Of a stretch of DNA of 51,675 bases, positions 26,484-36,092 are shown one piece after another. The position numbers and the translations under genes are program-made. The stretch spans positions 1 to 51,675 of the forward strand of contig JAUWMV010000014.1 of NCBI GenBank assembly GCA_030613005.1, given 5' to 3'. How positions within the stretch are numbered: the stretch's first letter is position 1; every line of letters begins with the position of its first letter. Below the pieces are notes generated by a model. That model was not told where the DNA came from. It made no database searches and worked only from the letters and a program-made list of their open reading frames with translations. The DNA is from a bacterium (GTDB taxonomy: Bacteria > UBP14 > UBA6098 > B30-G16).

Positions 26484-27572
26484 GTGGCTGGCATGCTTGG
26501 TTTAAAGAAAAAGGGAAACAAGCTCGCAGGTCTTGATATTGGTAGTTTTTTCCTGAAGCTTGTTATACTTGAAGCCGATGAAAAAGGCGGATTGCATCTT
26601 GTTGCCGCAGGGAAACGACCGTTAAACCCAGGTCAAATTGTTGAGAAAGAAATCAGAGATCATGAAGGTTTGGTTTATTCAATTCAGTCCTTAGTCGAGG
26701 AGCTTGATCCTAAACTTAGCGAGGTAGTTATTGCAGTTTCTGGACATAAGGTTTTGGTCGATAGAATAGAGCTAAGCGAGCCTGTCGGGAAAGGTAAACG
26801 ATATAATCTTCTTAAAGATAAAATAATTATAGAATCGGGACAGAGAATACCTTCCGGTATAGATAGTGTGCAAGTTGACTTTGTTGAGTTGGATTCAGAC
26901 GGGAAAAAGGTGATTGTACTACTAGTCGCTGCAAGAAGAGAGCTCGTCGATGATTACGTGAGTCTGGCTGTCGATGCCGGTGTTGTACCTACAATCGTAG
27001 GCTTAGAAGCCTTTTCGGTTTTTGATATTTTCGAGCATAATTACGAAATTAGCCCGGACGTTGGTTTGGCTTTAGCGGATATAGGTCATTCAACGACTAA
27101 TGTGGTGTTTATTCTGGACGGTAAGGTATACAGTGTGAGAGATATAGCTCACGCATCCAAGAATGTTTGGAGCAGATTACAAAGTGAACTTAAACTCACT
27201 GCGGATGATCTTAAAAGATTCATGTCGACAAAGGAAAAAATGACGGATAATCCAGTTCTTAGACGAGCTATGTATAATGCTGCTGAAGAATTAAGTGCGG
27301 GTTTGGGAATGGCGTTCTCTTACTTCGAGAACATGACTGGTGGTGTTCAAATTGATAAGTTATATCTTTCCGGCGGCGGCGTTGGAATTACTCATCTTGT
27401 GGATTCTCTGAGTAGTAGACTTGGTGTCCCGTGCTTTGTTTTGAATCCGTTGGAAAAAATTAGCTTTGATCCGTCTATATTAAGTTCGAAGGATAAGGAT
27501 GTAGATATTGAAAAGGCTGTGTATAGCGTAGCCTTGGGATTGGCTCTTAGAGGTAGGGAGAGATATGCTTAG
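26484..27572 (+). CDS. pilM: Type IV pilus assembly protein PilM
   Basis: A 362-aa actin-like cytoplasmic protein that couples the pilus inner-membrane platform to PilN. Conserved features are the N-terminal ATPase-fold phosphate loop 'GLDIGSFFLKLV', 'LADIGHSTTNVVFILDG' (phosphate 2) and 'LYLSGGGVGI' (adenosine motif). The GTG at 26484 has a GGAGGT site five nt upstream. It is the first gene of the cluster and overlaps pilN by eight bases, so translation is probably coupled. Confidence 0.93.
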   Translation: MAGMLGLKKKGNKLAGLDIGSFFLKLVILEADEKGGLHLVAAGKRPLNPGQIVEKEIRDHEGLVYSIQSLVEELDPKLSEVVIAVSGHKVLVDRIELSEPVGKGKRYNLLKDKIIIESGQRIPSGIDSVQVDFVELDSDGKKVIVLLVAARRELVDDYVSLAVDAGVVPTIVGLEAFSVFDIFEHNYEISPDVGLALADIGHSTTNVVFILDGKVYSVRDIAHASKNVWSRLQSELKLTADDLKRFMSTKEKMTDNPVLRRAMYNAAEELSAGLGMAFSYFENMTGGVQIDKLYLSGGGVGITHLVDSLSSRLGVPCFVLNPLEKISFDPSILSSKDKDVDIEKAVYSVALGLALRGRERYA

Positions 27573-28248
27573 GATTAACCTTCTGCCTCCAGAACTCAGG
27601 AAACGTAAAAAGGTCCAAATATTTGATAGGGCTTTAATTTACGGAATTATCGCTATTGTAGCAGAAATTTTACTTCTGTATTTGGTTAGTCTTTCGCAGC
27701 AGGCTAAGATTAACGAAATCGAAGGAGAAATTGGATTTATGCAAGTTGAATTAGCAAAATATAAGGATAAAATTGCTCTAATCGACGAGATAGAAAAAAT
27801 TAAGGTTGAGCTCAAAACACGTATGGAAGCGGTTCAGGAACTTGAAAATAAAAGAGCATTTTGGGTGAAAATTCTTTCAAATTATGCTCAACTTATTCCA
27901 GACTTCTTATGGGTAAATAATATTACAAAAACCGGGGATAGTGGTCTTGAAAGCAAAGGTAACAGCTATAATCTCAGATCTATTGCCATTTTTCTGACGA
28001 ACTTGATTAATTCCGAGCTTTTTCAAGATGTAAGTATTGGTGCAATAACTAAAACTAAAGGAAACACATACACATTCACCGTTAATATGATTATCTCGAG
28101 CGAATTTCTAACAGAGGACCTTGGCAATTTCGAAGTCGATTCAGCAGTTGTCAAAGAAAAGAAGGAAATCAAAAGAGGATTTGTCGAATCGACGAGAGAA
28201 AAAATGGGACTCGTTAGTCGAGAGGAAACAAAGATTATGTTTCAGTAA
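27565..28248 (+). CDS. pilN: Type IV pilus assembly protein PilN
   Basis: A 227-aa bitopic protein beginning with the PilN signature 'INLLPPELRKRKK', the cytoplasmic segment that binds PilM. One membrane helix follows (about 24-44), then a coiled-coil region (50-95) and a periplasmic ferredoxin-like domain. The Lys/Glu-rich C-terminus beyond residue 195 is longer than usual. It starts inside the last codons of pilM. Confidence 0.9.
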   Translation: MLRINLLPPELRKRKKVQIFDRALIYGIIAIVAEILLLYLVSLSQQAKINEIEGEIGFMQVELAKYKDKIALIDEIEKIKVELKTRMEAVQELENKRAFWVKILSNYAQLIPDFLWVNNITKTGDSGLESKGNSYNLRSIAIFLTNLINSELFQDVSIGAITKTKGNTYTFTVNMIISSEFLTEDLGNFEVDSAVVKEKKEIKRGFVESTREKMGLVSREETKIMFQ

Positions 28249-28312
28249 TATGAAATTCTCTGTCGAATTAAAAAATTTTGGATTTGTTTAGTTTGTTAAA
28301 AGAGGTTAAAAC

Positions 28313-28993
28313 ATGGCAGACTCTGGTAAATTGGATTTTAAAAACGTTATTTTTGTAAAAATAGCAATTTTTACATTGCTCGGAATTATAGTACTATATA
28401 TCTGGTTTGCGCAGGTTTACACAGTAAAAAGGAAAATCATTGATGAGAAAACTTCACAGCTTACCTCTCTGAGAGCCGATTATGAAAAGGTAAAAAGCAG
28501 TCTTGCAAGGGTCGAGGAGTTGAAATGGGACCTTCAACAACTTTTTGCTAAGTACAAATTAATAGAGGAATTGGTTCCTGAGAAGCGAGATATAGCAGAT
28601 TTCATTACCAAATCGTATTTCGCCGCTAAACAGGCAGATGTTGAAATAATTAGACTCGAACCGAAGGAATCTATACCGATGACCTATTATATTCAAGATA
28701 AATACACTTTAAATATTGAGTCGACATACGAAGGAATTGGGAAATTCATTGCATTAATTGCAAATCTGCCTTTCACGGCATTAGTGGACGACGTAAATAT
28801 TTCAGTGAAATCCGGAGATACTCGATCGCTTAGCATGACTGTTAAAACACATCATATGGAACCAAGTACACGAATAGCCAGCATTCAGGATTTAAGGAAA
28901 ACTTCTACTGGTGGGAAAGGACCATCACCTAAAGTTACTAAAGGTGGACCACCTTCGATACCGAAAGGTCCGCCGGGAAAACCGTCAGGTTAA
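28313..28993 (+). CDS. pilO: Type IV pilus assembly protein PilO
   Basis: A 226-aa bitopic inner-membrane protein pairing with PilN. It has a short cytoplasmic N-terminus, a membrane helix at about 14-34, a coiled coil at 40-85 and a periplasmic ferredoxin-like domain with the PilO-typical 'LVPEKRDIADFI' and 'YTLNIESTYEGIGKFIALI' region. The last ~30 residues are an unusual Pro/Gly/Lys-rich disordered tail (GPPSIPKGPPGKPSG) that may reach the next protein. Position between PilN and the AMIN/PilP-like gene supports the call. Confidence 0.88.
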   Translation: MADSGKLDFKNVIFVKIAIFTLLGIIVLYIWFAQVYTVKRKIIDEKTSQLTSLRADYEKVKSSLARVEELKWDLQQLFAKYKLIEELVPEKRDIADFITKSYFAAKQADVEIIRLEPKESIPMTYYIQDKYTLNIESTYEGIGKFIALIANLPFTALVDDVNISVKSGDTRSLSMTVKTHHMEPSTRIASIQDLRKTSTGGKGPSPKVTKGGPPSIPKGPPGKPSG

Positions 28994-29025
28994 TGCACAG
29001 GTTATTGAACTGTTAGGTTTAAATT

Positions 29026-29976
29026 ATGAGAGAAAAAATTAAAATAACAATTTTTTTGCTTTTTCTTATACCTGGTTTTCTCTTGGCTCAGAAAGTGAAA
29101 AAATACAACGTGGATGAAGTAAGAATTCGGGGGAGAAGAGACTCTACTTTCATAACAATACTAACCAGTGGAAAACCCACTTACAATACATTCTTTATAG
29201 ATATGCCCCCAAGATTAGGTGTGGATTTTACTAATGGAGTAATAAATCTTCCTCGAACAGAATATGGAGATATGCCACCCGGTATTATCGCTTCTGTGAG
29301 AGCCGCACAGTTCAAAACTGTGCCCAAACTTATTACAAGAGTTGTTTTCGATCTTGTCGAGGTTAATAATCGAATCCATGTACACGAGATTCCTAATGGT
29401 GTCAAGATATCGATTTCTACACCCATTTATCCAGAATTCGCAGAATGGACATCTGGAAGATTGAAACCGCTTCCTCCTGAAAAACCGGAAGAGGGATATC
29501 CTCCAGTGGAAGTAGAGTTCCCTGCGGTTGCTCCGACAGCTGAGGAATCGTTGTTGGCAGCTCAGGGTGAAATTTTAGCGGAATTGGCAGAATTCCTGAA
29601 ACCTGAAACTTTAGTTTACCAGGCTGTTACAATGCATAACGAGACATTGGCGCTTGCCACATATATTAGAAATCTTGTGTTTTTCAAGCTACCTCCAAGA
29701 GATCCTTTTGCAACACCTACCTCAGATTACATAACTTCGATAGGCGAAGACCCAATCCCGTTGCTTGAGAATCTGACATTAGTAGGAATAGTTAAATCGG
29801 GAGATTTTTTCTTTGCTGTGTTTCAGGATCAATTGGGATACAGTTATGTGATGACTCCTGGGGACTCTATAGTCGACGGAATTGTTACAGATGTTAACGA
29901 CACAAGTACAGTATTCACAATTGTAGAATTTGGACAACCCAGGAAAATTATAATACCAATATCGCAAGAAGACTAA
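29026..29976 (+). CDS. AMIN-domain / PilP-like pilus lipoprotein-type linker protein
   Basis: A 316-aa exported protein (signal peptide MREKIKITIFLLFLIPGFLLAQ). Residues about 25-130 resemble an AMIN domain (VDEVRIRG, 'ITRVVFDLVEVNNRIHV'), which in most species lies at the N-terminus of the PilQ secretin and binds peptidoglycan. Residues from about 225 resemble the PilP beta-domain ('RDPFATPTSDY', 'LENLTLVGIVKSGDFFFAVFQD'), which links PilO/N to the secretin. A Pro/Glu/Ala-rich hinge joins the two. No lipobox Cys is present, unlike classical PilP. It lies exactly where pilP is expected. Confidence 0.75.
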   Translation: MREKIKITIFLLFLIPGFLLAQKVKKYNVDEVRIRGRRDSTFITILTSGKPTYNTFFIDMPPRLGVDFTNGVINLPRTEYGDMPPGIIASVRAAQFKTVPKLITRVVFDLVEVNNRIHVHEIPNGVKISISTPIYPEFAEWTSGRLKPLPPEKPEEGYPPVEVEFPAVAPTAEESLLAAQGEILAELAEFLKPETLVYQAVTMHNETLALATYIRNLVFFKLPPRDPFATPTSDYITSIGEDPIPLLENLTLVGIVKSGDFFFAVFQDQLGYSYVMTPGDSIVDGIVTDVNDTSTVFTIVEFGQPRKIIIPISQED

Positions 29977-30003
29977 TTTTAATATAGAAAAAAGGAGCAT
30001 AAA

Positions 30004-31251
30004 ATGAAAATTGGCTCAATAGTAATAATTGGAATTTCGGTAATGTTGTTTATTGGCGTCTTGGAAGCAGCAACAATCGATAAAGTAACGATTCCCGACG
30101 TTGAATCGATTCATTTTGACAAAGTTGTGTTCCAAAATGCCCCAATTAAAAACGTTATGACATTTTTGGCAGATACTGCAGGTGTCAACATCATCGTGGA
30201 TCCGGGAATGACTATATCTATCTCTCTGAAATTGGAGGATATAACCTGGAAGGAGTTTTTTGAACTTCTTATAGACCTATATAACCTGAGAGCGATTCAG
30301 AAAGCAGGATATGTATATATCCTGACCAATGATAAATATTGGACCAGAAAGTTCGATGAGCTAAGCAATATAGACAAAGAACGAGGGCAGCTTCCAACAG
30401 AAACAAAGATAATAAGAGTAAAAAATGTTACCGCTTCCGACATTAACTCATCGATACAATCCTCGTTATCACCAAGAGGTAATACAGTAGTAGACGCAAT
30501 ATCTAATACGTTGATAATAACAGATTTACCGGAACAATTTCCGATAATCACAGCAATGATCGACTCCTTGGATATCATGGCAAGACAGGTAAAAATTTCC
30601 TGCCAGATATTGCAGGTTGATAAGAAGTATTTGCATGAGTTCGGAGTAAGCTGGTTTGCATCAAAAACCGATAAAACAGCTGGAAATTTAGATGCAGAAA
30701 TAAGCACAAACCAAGTTGCAAATAAAATTGGTACATTTACATGGGGAATTGTGAAAGCTGGAGAATTTAATTTCGATGTAAATCTCTCTGCTTATGTTGC
30801 TCAGGACAAAACCAGAATTTTAGATGAACCGCATGTGGTAACAATGGAAAATCAAACAGCAACAATCAATTCGTCCGTCCAACGTGTAATTACAAGGTTA
30901 GACGACGCTGGCAATACTATTACGGATTTTCAGACAGCAGCAACTATGTTAACAGTTACCCCAAGATTAGCCTCCGGGGACAGCATAATTATGAATGTGA
31001 GTGTTGAGAGGAGTGCATTTATGCCCGGTGCACAGGTTGAGATAATCACACGAAGTGCCCAAACCAACGTTGCCGTGGAATCTGGTGATTTAGTGGTTAT
31101 TGGTGGGTTGAGTGGCGAGGAAAAAATGGAAACAGAAAATGGTATACCACTCCTAAAAGATTTACCTCTTATAGGAAGGTTATTTAAATATAGAAAAGTA
31201 GAGGTTCGTCCGTATGTGATAGTTATATTTATTAGACCTGAAATAATATGA
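30004..31251 (+). CDS. pilQ: Short type IV pilus secretin (PilQ-like, lacks AMIN domain)
   Basis: A 415-aa outer-membrane pore subunit. After the signal peptide it has an STN/N0-type module (FQNAPIKNVMTFLADTAGVNIIVDPG), one N1/NolW-like module ('TKIIRVKNVTASDI'...'TLIITDLPEQ') and the secretin barrel with 'LDEPHVVTMENQTA' and the closing 'ESGDLVVIGGL...NGIPLLKDLPLIGRLFKYR' signature. It is much shorter than E. coli-type PilQ because no AMIN domain is present; that domain is apparently encoded in the gene before it. AAAGGAG precedes the ATG. Confidence 0.92.
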   Translation: MKIGSIVIIGISVMLFIGVLEAATIDKVTIPDVESIHFDKVVFQNAPIKNVMTFLADTAGVNIIVDPGMTISISLKLEDITWKEFFELLIDLYNLRAIQKAGYVYILTNDKYWTRKFDELSNIDKERGQLPTETKIIRVKNVTASDINSSIQSSLSPRGNTVVDAISNTLIITDLPEQFPIITAMIDSLDIMARQVKISCQILQVDKKYLHEFGVSWFASKTDKTAGNLDAEISTNQVANKIGTFTWGIVKAGEFNFDVNLSAYVAQDKTRILDEPHVVTMENQTATINSSVQRVITRLDDAGNTITDFQTAATMLTVTPRLASGDSIIMNVSVERSAFMPGAQVEIITRSAQTNVAVESGDLVVIGGLSGEEKMETENGIPLLKDLPLIGRLFKYRKVEVRPYVIVIFIRPEII

Positions 31252-31272
31252 TTAAAAAAAGGTGAGGTTAAT

Positions 31273-32007
31273 ATGCTGAAATCCTTAGGAGTAATTCCTG
31301 CAAGGTACACATCTGTGAGGTTTCCCGGAAAAGTTCTCGCCGAAATCGATGGAAAACCACTTATTTTTTGGACATATGAAGGTGCTAAATCCTCACGACT
31401 TCTCGATCACCTTTTAGTCGCTACCGACGATGAGAGAGTTGCTGAGCGAGTAGAACACTTCGGCATCGATACGATGATCACTTCTATGAATTGCAAGTCC
31501 GGAACGGACCGGGTCGCTGAGGTTGCGGAAAAGCTCAGGTTCTACGATTTAGTTGTGAATATTCAAGGCGATGAACCCCTTATTACCGGTACAATCATCG
31601 ATTCATTAATTGAACAGTTTGAAACAAATCCCAATATTACTGTTGCAACAATAATTGCTCCCATTCTTTCCATAGATGAATTCAATGATCCGAATGTTGT
31701 TAAGGTTGTAACGGATTCGAACGGTTTTGCAATTTATTTTTCTCGTCTACCCATACCGTATGAAACCGAGCATTATCCACCAAAAAAGCATATTGGAATT
31801 TACGCATACCGATGGGAAGAACTGATGAAATTATCGCAACTAAAGCCCACGCAGCTTGAAAAGGCTGAACGATTAGAGCAATTGAGAGCAATCGAGAACG
31901 GAATAAAAATATTTTGCCATGAATTACCCGAAGCTATAGATTTAATTAGTGTAGATACAAAAGAGGATTTGAAAAGGGTGGAAAAAATCGTAAAAAATCG
32001 GGAATAA
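31273..32007 (+). CDS. kdsB: 3-deoxy-manno-octulosonate cytidylyltransferase
   Basis: KdsB activates Kdo as CMP-Kdo for the inner core of LPS. The 244-aa product has the diagnostic 'VIPARYTSVRFPGKVLAEIDGKP' opening, 'ATDDERV', 'SGTDRVAEV', 'NIQGDEPLI' and 'YFSRLPIPYE'. It follows the pilus secretin by 21 bp and so probably shares its transcript. It supports a Kdo-containing outer membrane and fits the LptF/G-type gene at 13.1-14.4 kb. Confidence 0.96.
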   Translation: MLKSLGVIPARYTSVRFPGKVLAEIDGKPLIFWTYEGAKSSRLLDHLLVATDDERVAERVEHFGIDTMITSMNCKSGTDRVAEVAEKLRFYDLVVNIQGDEPLITGTIIDSLIEQFETNPNITVATIIAPILSIDEFNDPNVVKVVTDSNGFAIYFSRLPIPYETEHYPPKKHIGIYAYRWEELMKLSQLKPTQLEKAERLEQLRAIENGIKIFCHELPEAIDLISVDTKEDLKRVEKIVKNRE

Positions 32008-32010
32008 TTC

Positions 32011-33108
32011 ATGATAAGCAGATATGTCAGATTCTTATTTTCCCTTGCAATCACAGCCATATTACTTAGCGGTTGTGCAAAACCCAAAAGAAACGCTATA
32101 GGCAGTTTTAATGTTGTATACACGTTTGTGGATAGGTCTGAAATCGACATACTGAAAGAACCTATAGAAATAGCTTTGGCTCGGGAAATTCAAACGCCAC
32201 AGAAGGAATTGCTTTTTCGGGTTATTTTTAGCGAACAAAATGATTTCGAAAATGCAACCAGATACCACATAGTTCTCATCACAGCATCGATAAAATCGAA
32301 TGGCGATTGGGGACACTATATCAGAAATAATCTTAGCTCAGAAGCATTAGAAGGTGTCGAAGAGGGAGAACTAAACATCTTCATTAGGAAGGATGTGTGG
32401 GCTAAAAAGCAAATATTCATAATTGTAACAGCCCGAAGTGTGCATGAACTCCGTGCCTACCTTTTAATTAATGGTGAGGGCATTTTCACTCTTGTGAATA
32501 ATTTCTGCAACGAACATGTGGGAAATTGGTTGTTTGATGAGTTTATGGGGAAGTCCGAAAAGCTTGATTTTACAGAGAAAATAATCCGAACATACGGTTT
32601 CGCAATTAGGATTCCGCGAATGTTCGATTGGGAGAAAGGATTATCCAAAAATCGCTTTCTATGGCTTCGTGCAATCGATCCTGAACGCTGGGTTTTTGTC
32701 TATTGGGAGCCATTGAATTTGCTTCATTTTGGATCACCATCGTTGATATGGCTGGCTAACACTCGAGATTCTCTTTGCGCAATATACTATGAGGGTGATC
32801 AAGTGGTGAGGAATAAGCTTGTATACGAGAGGAAAACGATTGCTGGTTTGCCTGCAATAAATTATCGAGGTATGTGGAAAAATAGACAGAAGAATATCGG
32901 TGGACCTATGTTCGGGTATATCGTGGACGATATTAAACACAACCGTCGCTACATTCTTGACGGAGCAGTTTTTGCTCCCGGTGCCCGGAAAGAACCTTAT
33001 TTACGTCATTGCGAAATTATCATGAATACTTTCAACCCCGATGGTCAGGGATTTATGGATTCCTTAGAAATTTTATCTTTGAAGAAAGGAAAATCTATCC
33101 TATTCTAA
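32011..33108 (+). CDS. DUF4837-type lipoprotein
   Basis: A 365-aa predicted lipoprotein: the N-terminal hydrophobic stretch ends in the lipobox 'LLSGC'. The body resembles the DUF4837 family of FCB bacteria, with 'DVWAKKQIFIIVTARSV', an alpha/beta domain and a second repeat-like half ('RIPRMFDWEKGL', 'LWLRAID', 'FVYWEPL'). Function is unknown. It starts three bases after the kdsB stop, and so is likely co-transcribed with the pilus/kdsB cluster. Confidence 0.72.
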   Translation: MISRYVRFLFSLAITAILLSGCAKPKRNAIGSFNVVYTFVDRSEIDILKEPIEIALAREIQTPQKELLFRVIFSEQNDFENATRYHIVLITASIKSNGDWGHYIRNNLSSEALEGVEEGELNIFIRKDVWAKKQIFIIVTARSVHELRAYLLINGEGIFTLVNNFCNEHVGNWLFDEFMGKSEKLDFTEKIIRTYGFAIRIPRMFDWEKGLSKNRFLWLRAIDPERWVFVYWEPLNLLHFGSPSLIWLANTRDSLCAIYYEGDQVVRNKLVYERKTIAGLPAINYRGMWKNRQKNIGGPMFGYIVDDIKHNRRYILDGAVFAPGARKEPYLRHCEIIMNTFNPDGQGFMDSLEILSLKKGKSILF

Positions 33109-33287
33109 ATTTCAATACGATTAATAAGACAGATAGCTTAGCTGATTAAAAATCACTTATCATTAATCTCAGATCTCATAAATTCCAAGTTTCCTAAACC
33201 TCTCCATATACTAACATTTACTTGAAATTTTTACTTGTCTTACCGTAACTGCGCAATAATTTAAGGCAACATTTAAAAGGAGGAGCA

Positions 33288-34211
33288 ATGAAACGAGATT
33301 TCCTCACGATTACCGATCTTACGACAAAAGATATAACGGATATAATAAAAAATGCGATGCTTCTCAAGCAGATGTGGCGAATGGGTCAACGACCGAGTCC
33401 TCTCGAGTATAAACATGCTGCATTGTTGTTTAGGAAGCCCTCACTGCGAACGAGAGCAAGTTTCGAGGTTGGAATTCATCAGCTTGGCGGGAAAACGTTA
33501 TTTTTCTCCGAGAAGGAAATCGGAATGGGTAAACGAGAGAGTGTATTCGACGTGGCAAAGGTTCTCTCACGTTATTTCGATCTTATTGTTATTAGAACAT
33601 TCGATAATAATGAGGTTGTACAACTCGCAAAACATGCCGAAATTCCGGTAATTAATGCGTTAACTGATTTGCTTCATCCATGTCAGATTATGGGCGATGC
33701 AATGACTATTTTTGAGCACAAGGGAAAGATCGAGGACGTTTCTGTTGCGTTTTTGGGAGATGGCGGAAATAATGTTACAAATTCATGGCTGAAACTTGCT
33801 ACTCGAATTCCATTAGACCTGCGTATAGGAACTACTAACGATAGACAACCAAATCAGGAAATATTAGAAGATGCCATTAACGCTGGATTATCAAAGATAA
33901 CTGTAACATTCGATCCGGTTGAGGCTGTTAGAGATGTCGATTGCGCATACGCCGATGTATGGGCATCGATGGGTGAAAAGGATAAAATAACCGAGCGGGA
34001 AATTATGCTAAGACCGTTCCAGCTTAACAATAAGTTATTATCTCATGCTAAGAATGACGTTATTGTGTTGCATTGTCTGCCTGCGGAACGAAGCAGAGAA
34101 ATCACCGATGAGGTTATGGACGGACCGCATTCGGTAGTCTTTGACCAGGCGGAGAACAGATTGCATGTTCAGAAAGCTATTATTCTGCATTTATTCAACA
34201 TGTGTGTTTAG
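33288..34211 (+). CDS. argF: Ornithine carbamoyltransferase
   Basis: Forms citrulline from ornithine and carbamoyl phosphate in arginine synthesis. The 307-aa product carries the carbamoyl-phosphate site SLRTR at 52-56 (usual STRTR), 'LHPCQ', 'FLGDGGNNVTNSW', 'ADVWASMGE' (ornithine-side loop) and the HCLPAER motif that separates OTCases from aspartate carbamoyltransferases. Thr to Leu in the first motif occurs in other OTCases to my knowledge and is not disabling evidence. AAAGGAGGAG precedes the ATG. No other arg gene is adjacent. Confidence 0.93.
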   Translation: MKRDFLTITDLTTKDITDIIKNAMLLKQMWRMGQRPSPLEYKHAALLFRKPSLRTRASFEVGIHQLGGKTLFFSEKEIGMGKRESVFDVAKVLSRYFDLIVIRTFDNNEVVQLAKHAEIPVINALTDLLHPCQIMGDAMTIFEHKGKIEDVSVAFLGDGGNNVTNSWLKLATRIPLDLRIGTTNDRQPNQEILEDAINAGLSKITVTFDPVEAVRDVDCAYADVWASMGEKDKITEREIMLRPFQLNNKLLSHAKNDVIVLHCLPAERSREITDEVMDGPHSVVFDQAENRLHVQKAIILHLFNMCV

Positions 34212-34308
34212 GATTATAATTATTATTTCTGTGTGATTATTTGTTGTCGATTAGAAGTGTTAGGGCTATAATGATTATTTATGTAATTTTAACAGAGAAT
34301 CGGATGAA

Positions 34309-35172
34309 ATGAAACGTTTAATATTTGAAGTCATACCACCTCCCATTAAATGGAGCAGCGAGCAAGTGGATCGATGGGCTGAACGAATTATTTCCTTTCT
34401 TCAAAAGGCAGGAATTAACACGCTCAACATTCCGGAGGTTGTCGACGAGGAAAGAGGTGGACCGAGAAGTATCCCATACACACGCAAACAACCAGTGGAA
34501 AATTTTGCTCATATAATAAGGGAGAAGGATATCTCGATTAAAACGTTATTGAATAAAATAACTGTCCGTATGCCGGAAAAGGAGCTTATTTCATGGGTCG
34601 AGCGGAGAATCGAGGAGGGTCACGAGAGTCTGATTTTAGTTGGAGGAGAGTCCCACAAGATCGACTATCCTGGTCCGTCGGTTCTCAATGCTGCAGAGAA
34701 TTTAAAAAAGCGATATCCAAATATTAAATTGGGGGGAATAACAATTTTCACTCGACCTGGTGAGGCAAATAGAATTTACCGGAAACTCGATGCAGGTATA
34801 GATTTCTTCGTTTCGCAGATCGTTTTCGAGACTGCTAATATTAAGCAAGTGATTTTCGAGTTAGAGAAATTATTATCGTCGAGAGCATTGCCCGACATAT
34901 TTGTTTCGCTGGCACCTGCGGCAAAAGTCAAGGACCTTATGTTCATGCGTTGGCTTGGGGTCGAGTTCCCGTCGGCTATATATTCCTATCTTATTGATAG
35001 AGACTCGGAAATTCCGACTCGTTCCCAAAACATTCTTGAGCGCTTGGCTGCAGAAATTTATGATATACAACATAAACCGAGGCTCGGCATAAATTTTGAG
35101 CACGTTATGTATTCGAATCTCGATATTTCGTTCAAGATAATCGAGCATATTAAAAGGGAGAAAATTACATGA
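34309..35172 (+). CDS. Methylenetetrahydrofolate reductase (MetF)-like protein
   Basis: A 287-aa TIM-barrel protein resembling the MTHFR family, which reduces methylene-THF to methyl-THF. It opens with 'FEVIPPP' (compare FEFFPP in MetF), has 'LNIPEVVDE', 'LILVGGES', 'GGITIFTRPGEANR' and 'FFVSQIVFE' (compare FITQ..F in MetF), and ends near 'RLGINFEHVMY'. Similarity is partial, so the substrate may differ. The stop overlaps the next start by four bases (ATGA), and the third gene follows three bases after the second, so the three proteins are almost certainly co-translated. That context points to a methyl supply for methionine synthesis. Confidence 0.7.
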   Translation: MKRLIFEVIPPPIKWSSEQVDRWAERIISFLQKAGINTLNIPEVVDEERGGPRSIPYTRKQPVENFAHIIREKDISIKTLLNKITVRMPEKELISWVERRIEEGHESLILVGGESHKIDYPGPSVLNAAENLKKRYPNIKLGGITIFTRPGEANRIYRKLDAGIDFFVSQIVFETANIKQVIFELEKLLSSRALPDIFVSLAPAAKVKDLMFMRWLGVEFPSAIYSYLIDRDSEIPTRSQNILERLAAEIYDIQHKPRLGINFEHVMYSNLDISFKIIEHIKREKIT

Positions 35173-36089
35173 CAGAATATATGATTAATGGTATTTATCC
35201 TAGAACCGAAAGGCTAATAAAACTAACGAGGGATCTGGACAGAAATAGAGCATCGGAGGAGCAGGTTTTCGATGCTCAGGAGAATGAGCGAAAGATATTA
35301 TTCGAACTTCAAAGCACCGCTCAATATTACACCGACGGCCTTTTGAACTGGCAGGACCTTAATCGACCTTTCGCGGATATTGTGGAAAACTGTCATGCTG
35401 TTTCTTTGGTTCGATTTTTCCAAACTAATTCGTTTTATAGAACAATTCATTTTACAGGTTCGCCAAATTTCCTTGAAAATAATCTGGAAAACTGGTATAA
35501 TAAATACTTCTTTTATGATAAAAAATTAAACAAAAGGTTTTATGTATTTCCGTCGCCATCACTGTTTATGCGGTTTTCAAGTGGCTTAGAGATGTCGGCT
35601 ATTATAGAAATCTTGTATCGTGCAGCGGAATTTGTGGACAGTATAAGTCCTGGAGCATTAGTTTTCGCTGAACCATTCCTGGACGACGAACTGATAAAAA
35701 ACCCAGAATTATTGGGAGATTTTTTCAGCCGATTGAGAATGAATCTCAAGTCGAAGATATTTATTCATACATATTTCGGAAATATTACACAGAGACTCCG
35801 GTTCTATCACTCCCTTCCCGTTCATGGTCTCGGGGTAGATATGTATCGCACATCTATTATGGATTTATCGGGAAAATCCTGGCCCAAGGACATGGGTTTT
35901 ATTGCTGAAATTATCGATACAGAAAACACACTTCTCGAGGATATAAACTATCTTAATGACCTCATAGAAAAATTACAGGAGCTTGTCAATCCTGCATTTA
36001 TAATAGTTTCCGGGAATGCAGATTTTCAGTTTCTGCCATACGATTTTGCAGTTAAGAAAATTAAAATTTTGAAAAATCTTAGGAGTTAA
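35169..36089 (+). CDS. MetE N-terminal-barrel-like protein (no zinc ligands)
   Basis: A 306-aa protein whose start ('GIYPRTERLIKLTRDLDRNR', then 'YTDGLLNWQDL') matches the opening of cobalamin-independent methionine synthase barrels. It lacks the H.C, Glu and PDCG zinc/homocysteine elements found in the next gene. In classical MetE a catalytically silent N-terminal barrel is fused to the zinc barrel; here the two seem to be separate genes totalling 695 residues, close to a full MetE. I infer a partner subunit, perhaps binding the methyl donor. It could instead be another UROD/MetE-superfamily enzyme. Confidence 0.6.
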   Translation: MTEYMINGIYPRTERLIKLTRDLDRNRASEEQVFDAQENERKILFELQSTAQYYTDGLLNWQDLNRPFADIVENCHAVSLVRFFQTNSFYRTIHFTGSPNFLENNLENWYNKYFFYDKKLNKRFYVFPSPSLFMRFSSGLEMSAIIEILYRAAEFVDSISPGALVFAEPFLDDELIKNPELLGDFFSRLRMNLKSKIFIHTYFGNITQRLRFYHSLPVHGLGVDMYRTSIMDLSGKSWPKDMGFIAEIIDTENTLLEDINYLNDLIEKLQELVNPAFIIVSGNADFQFLPYDFAVKKIKILKNLRS

Positions 36090-36092
36090 TAA

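Noticed and set aside
34212-34308. SAM riboswitch before the MTHFR/MetE cluster
   Set aside because: The 97-bp leader is AT-rich and shows none of the conserved SAM-riboswitch cores.
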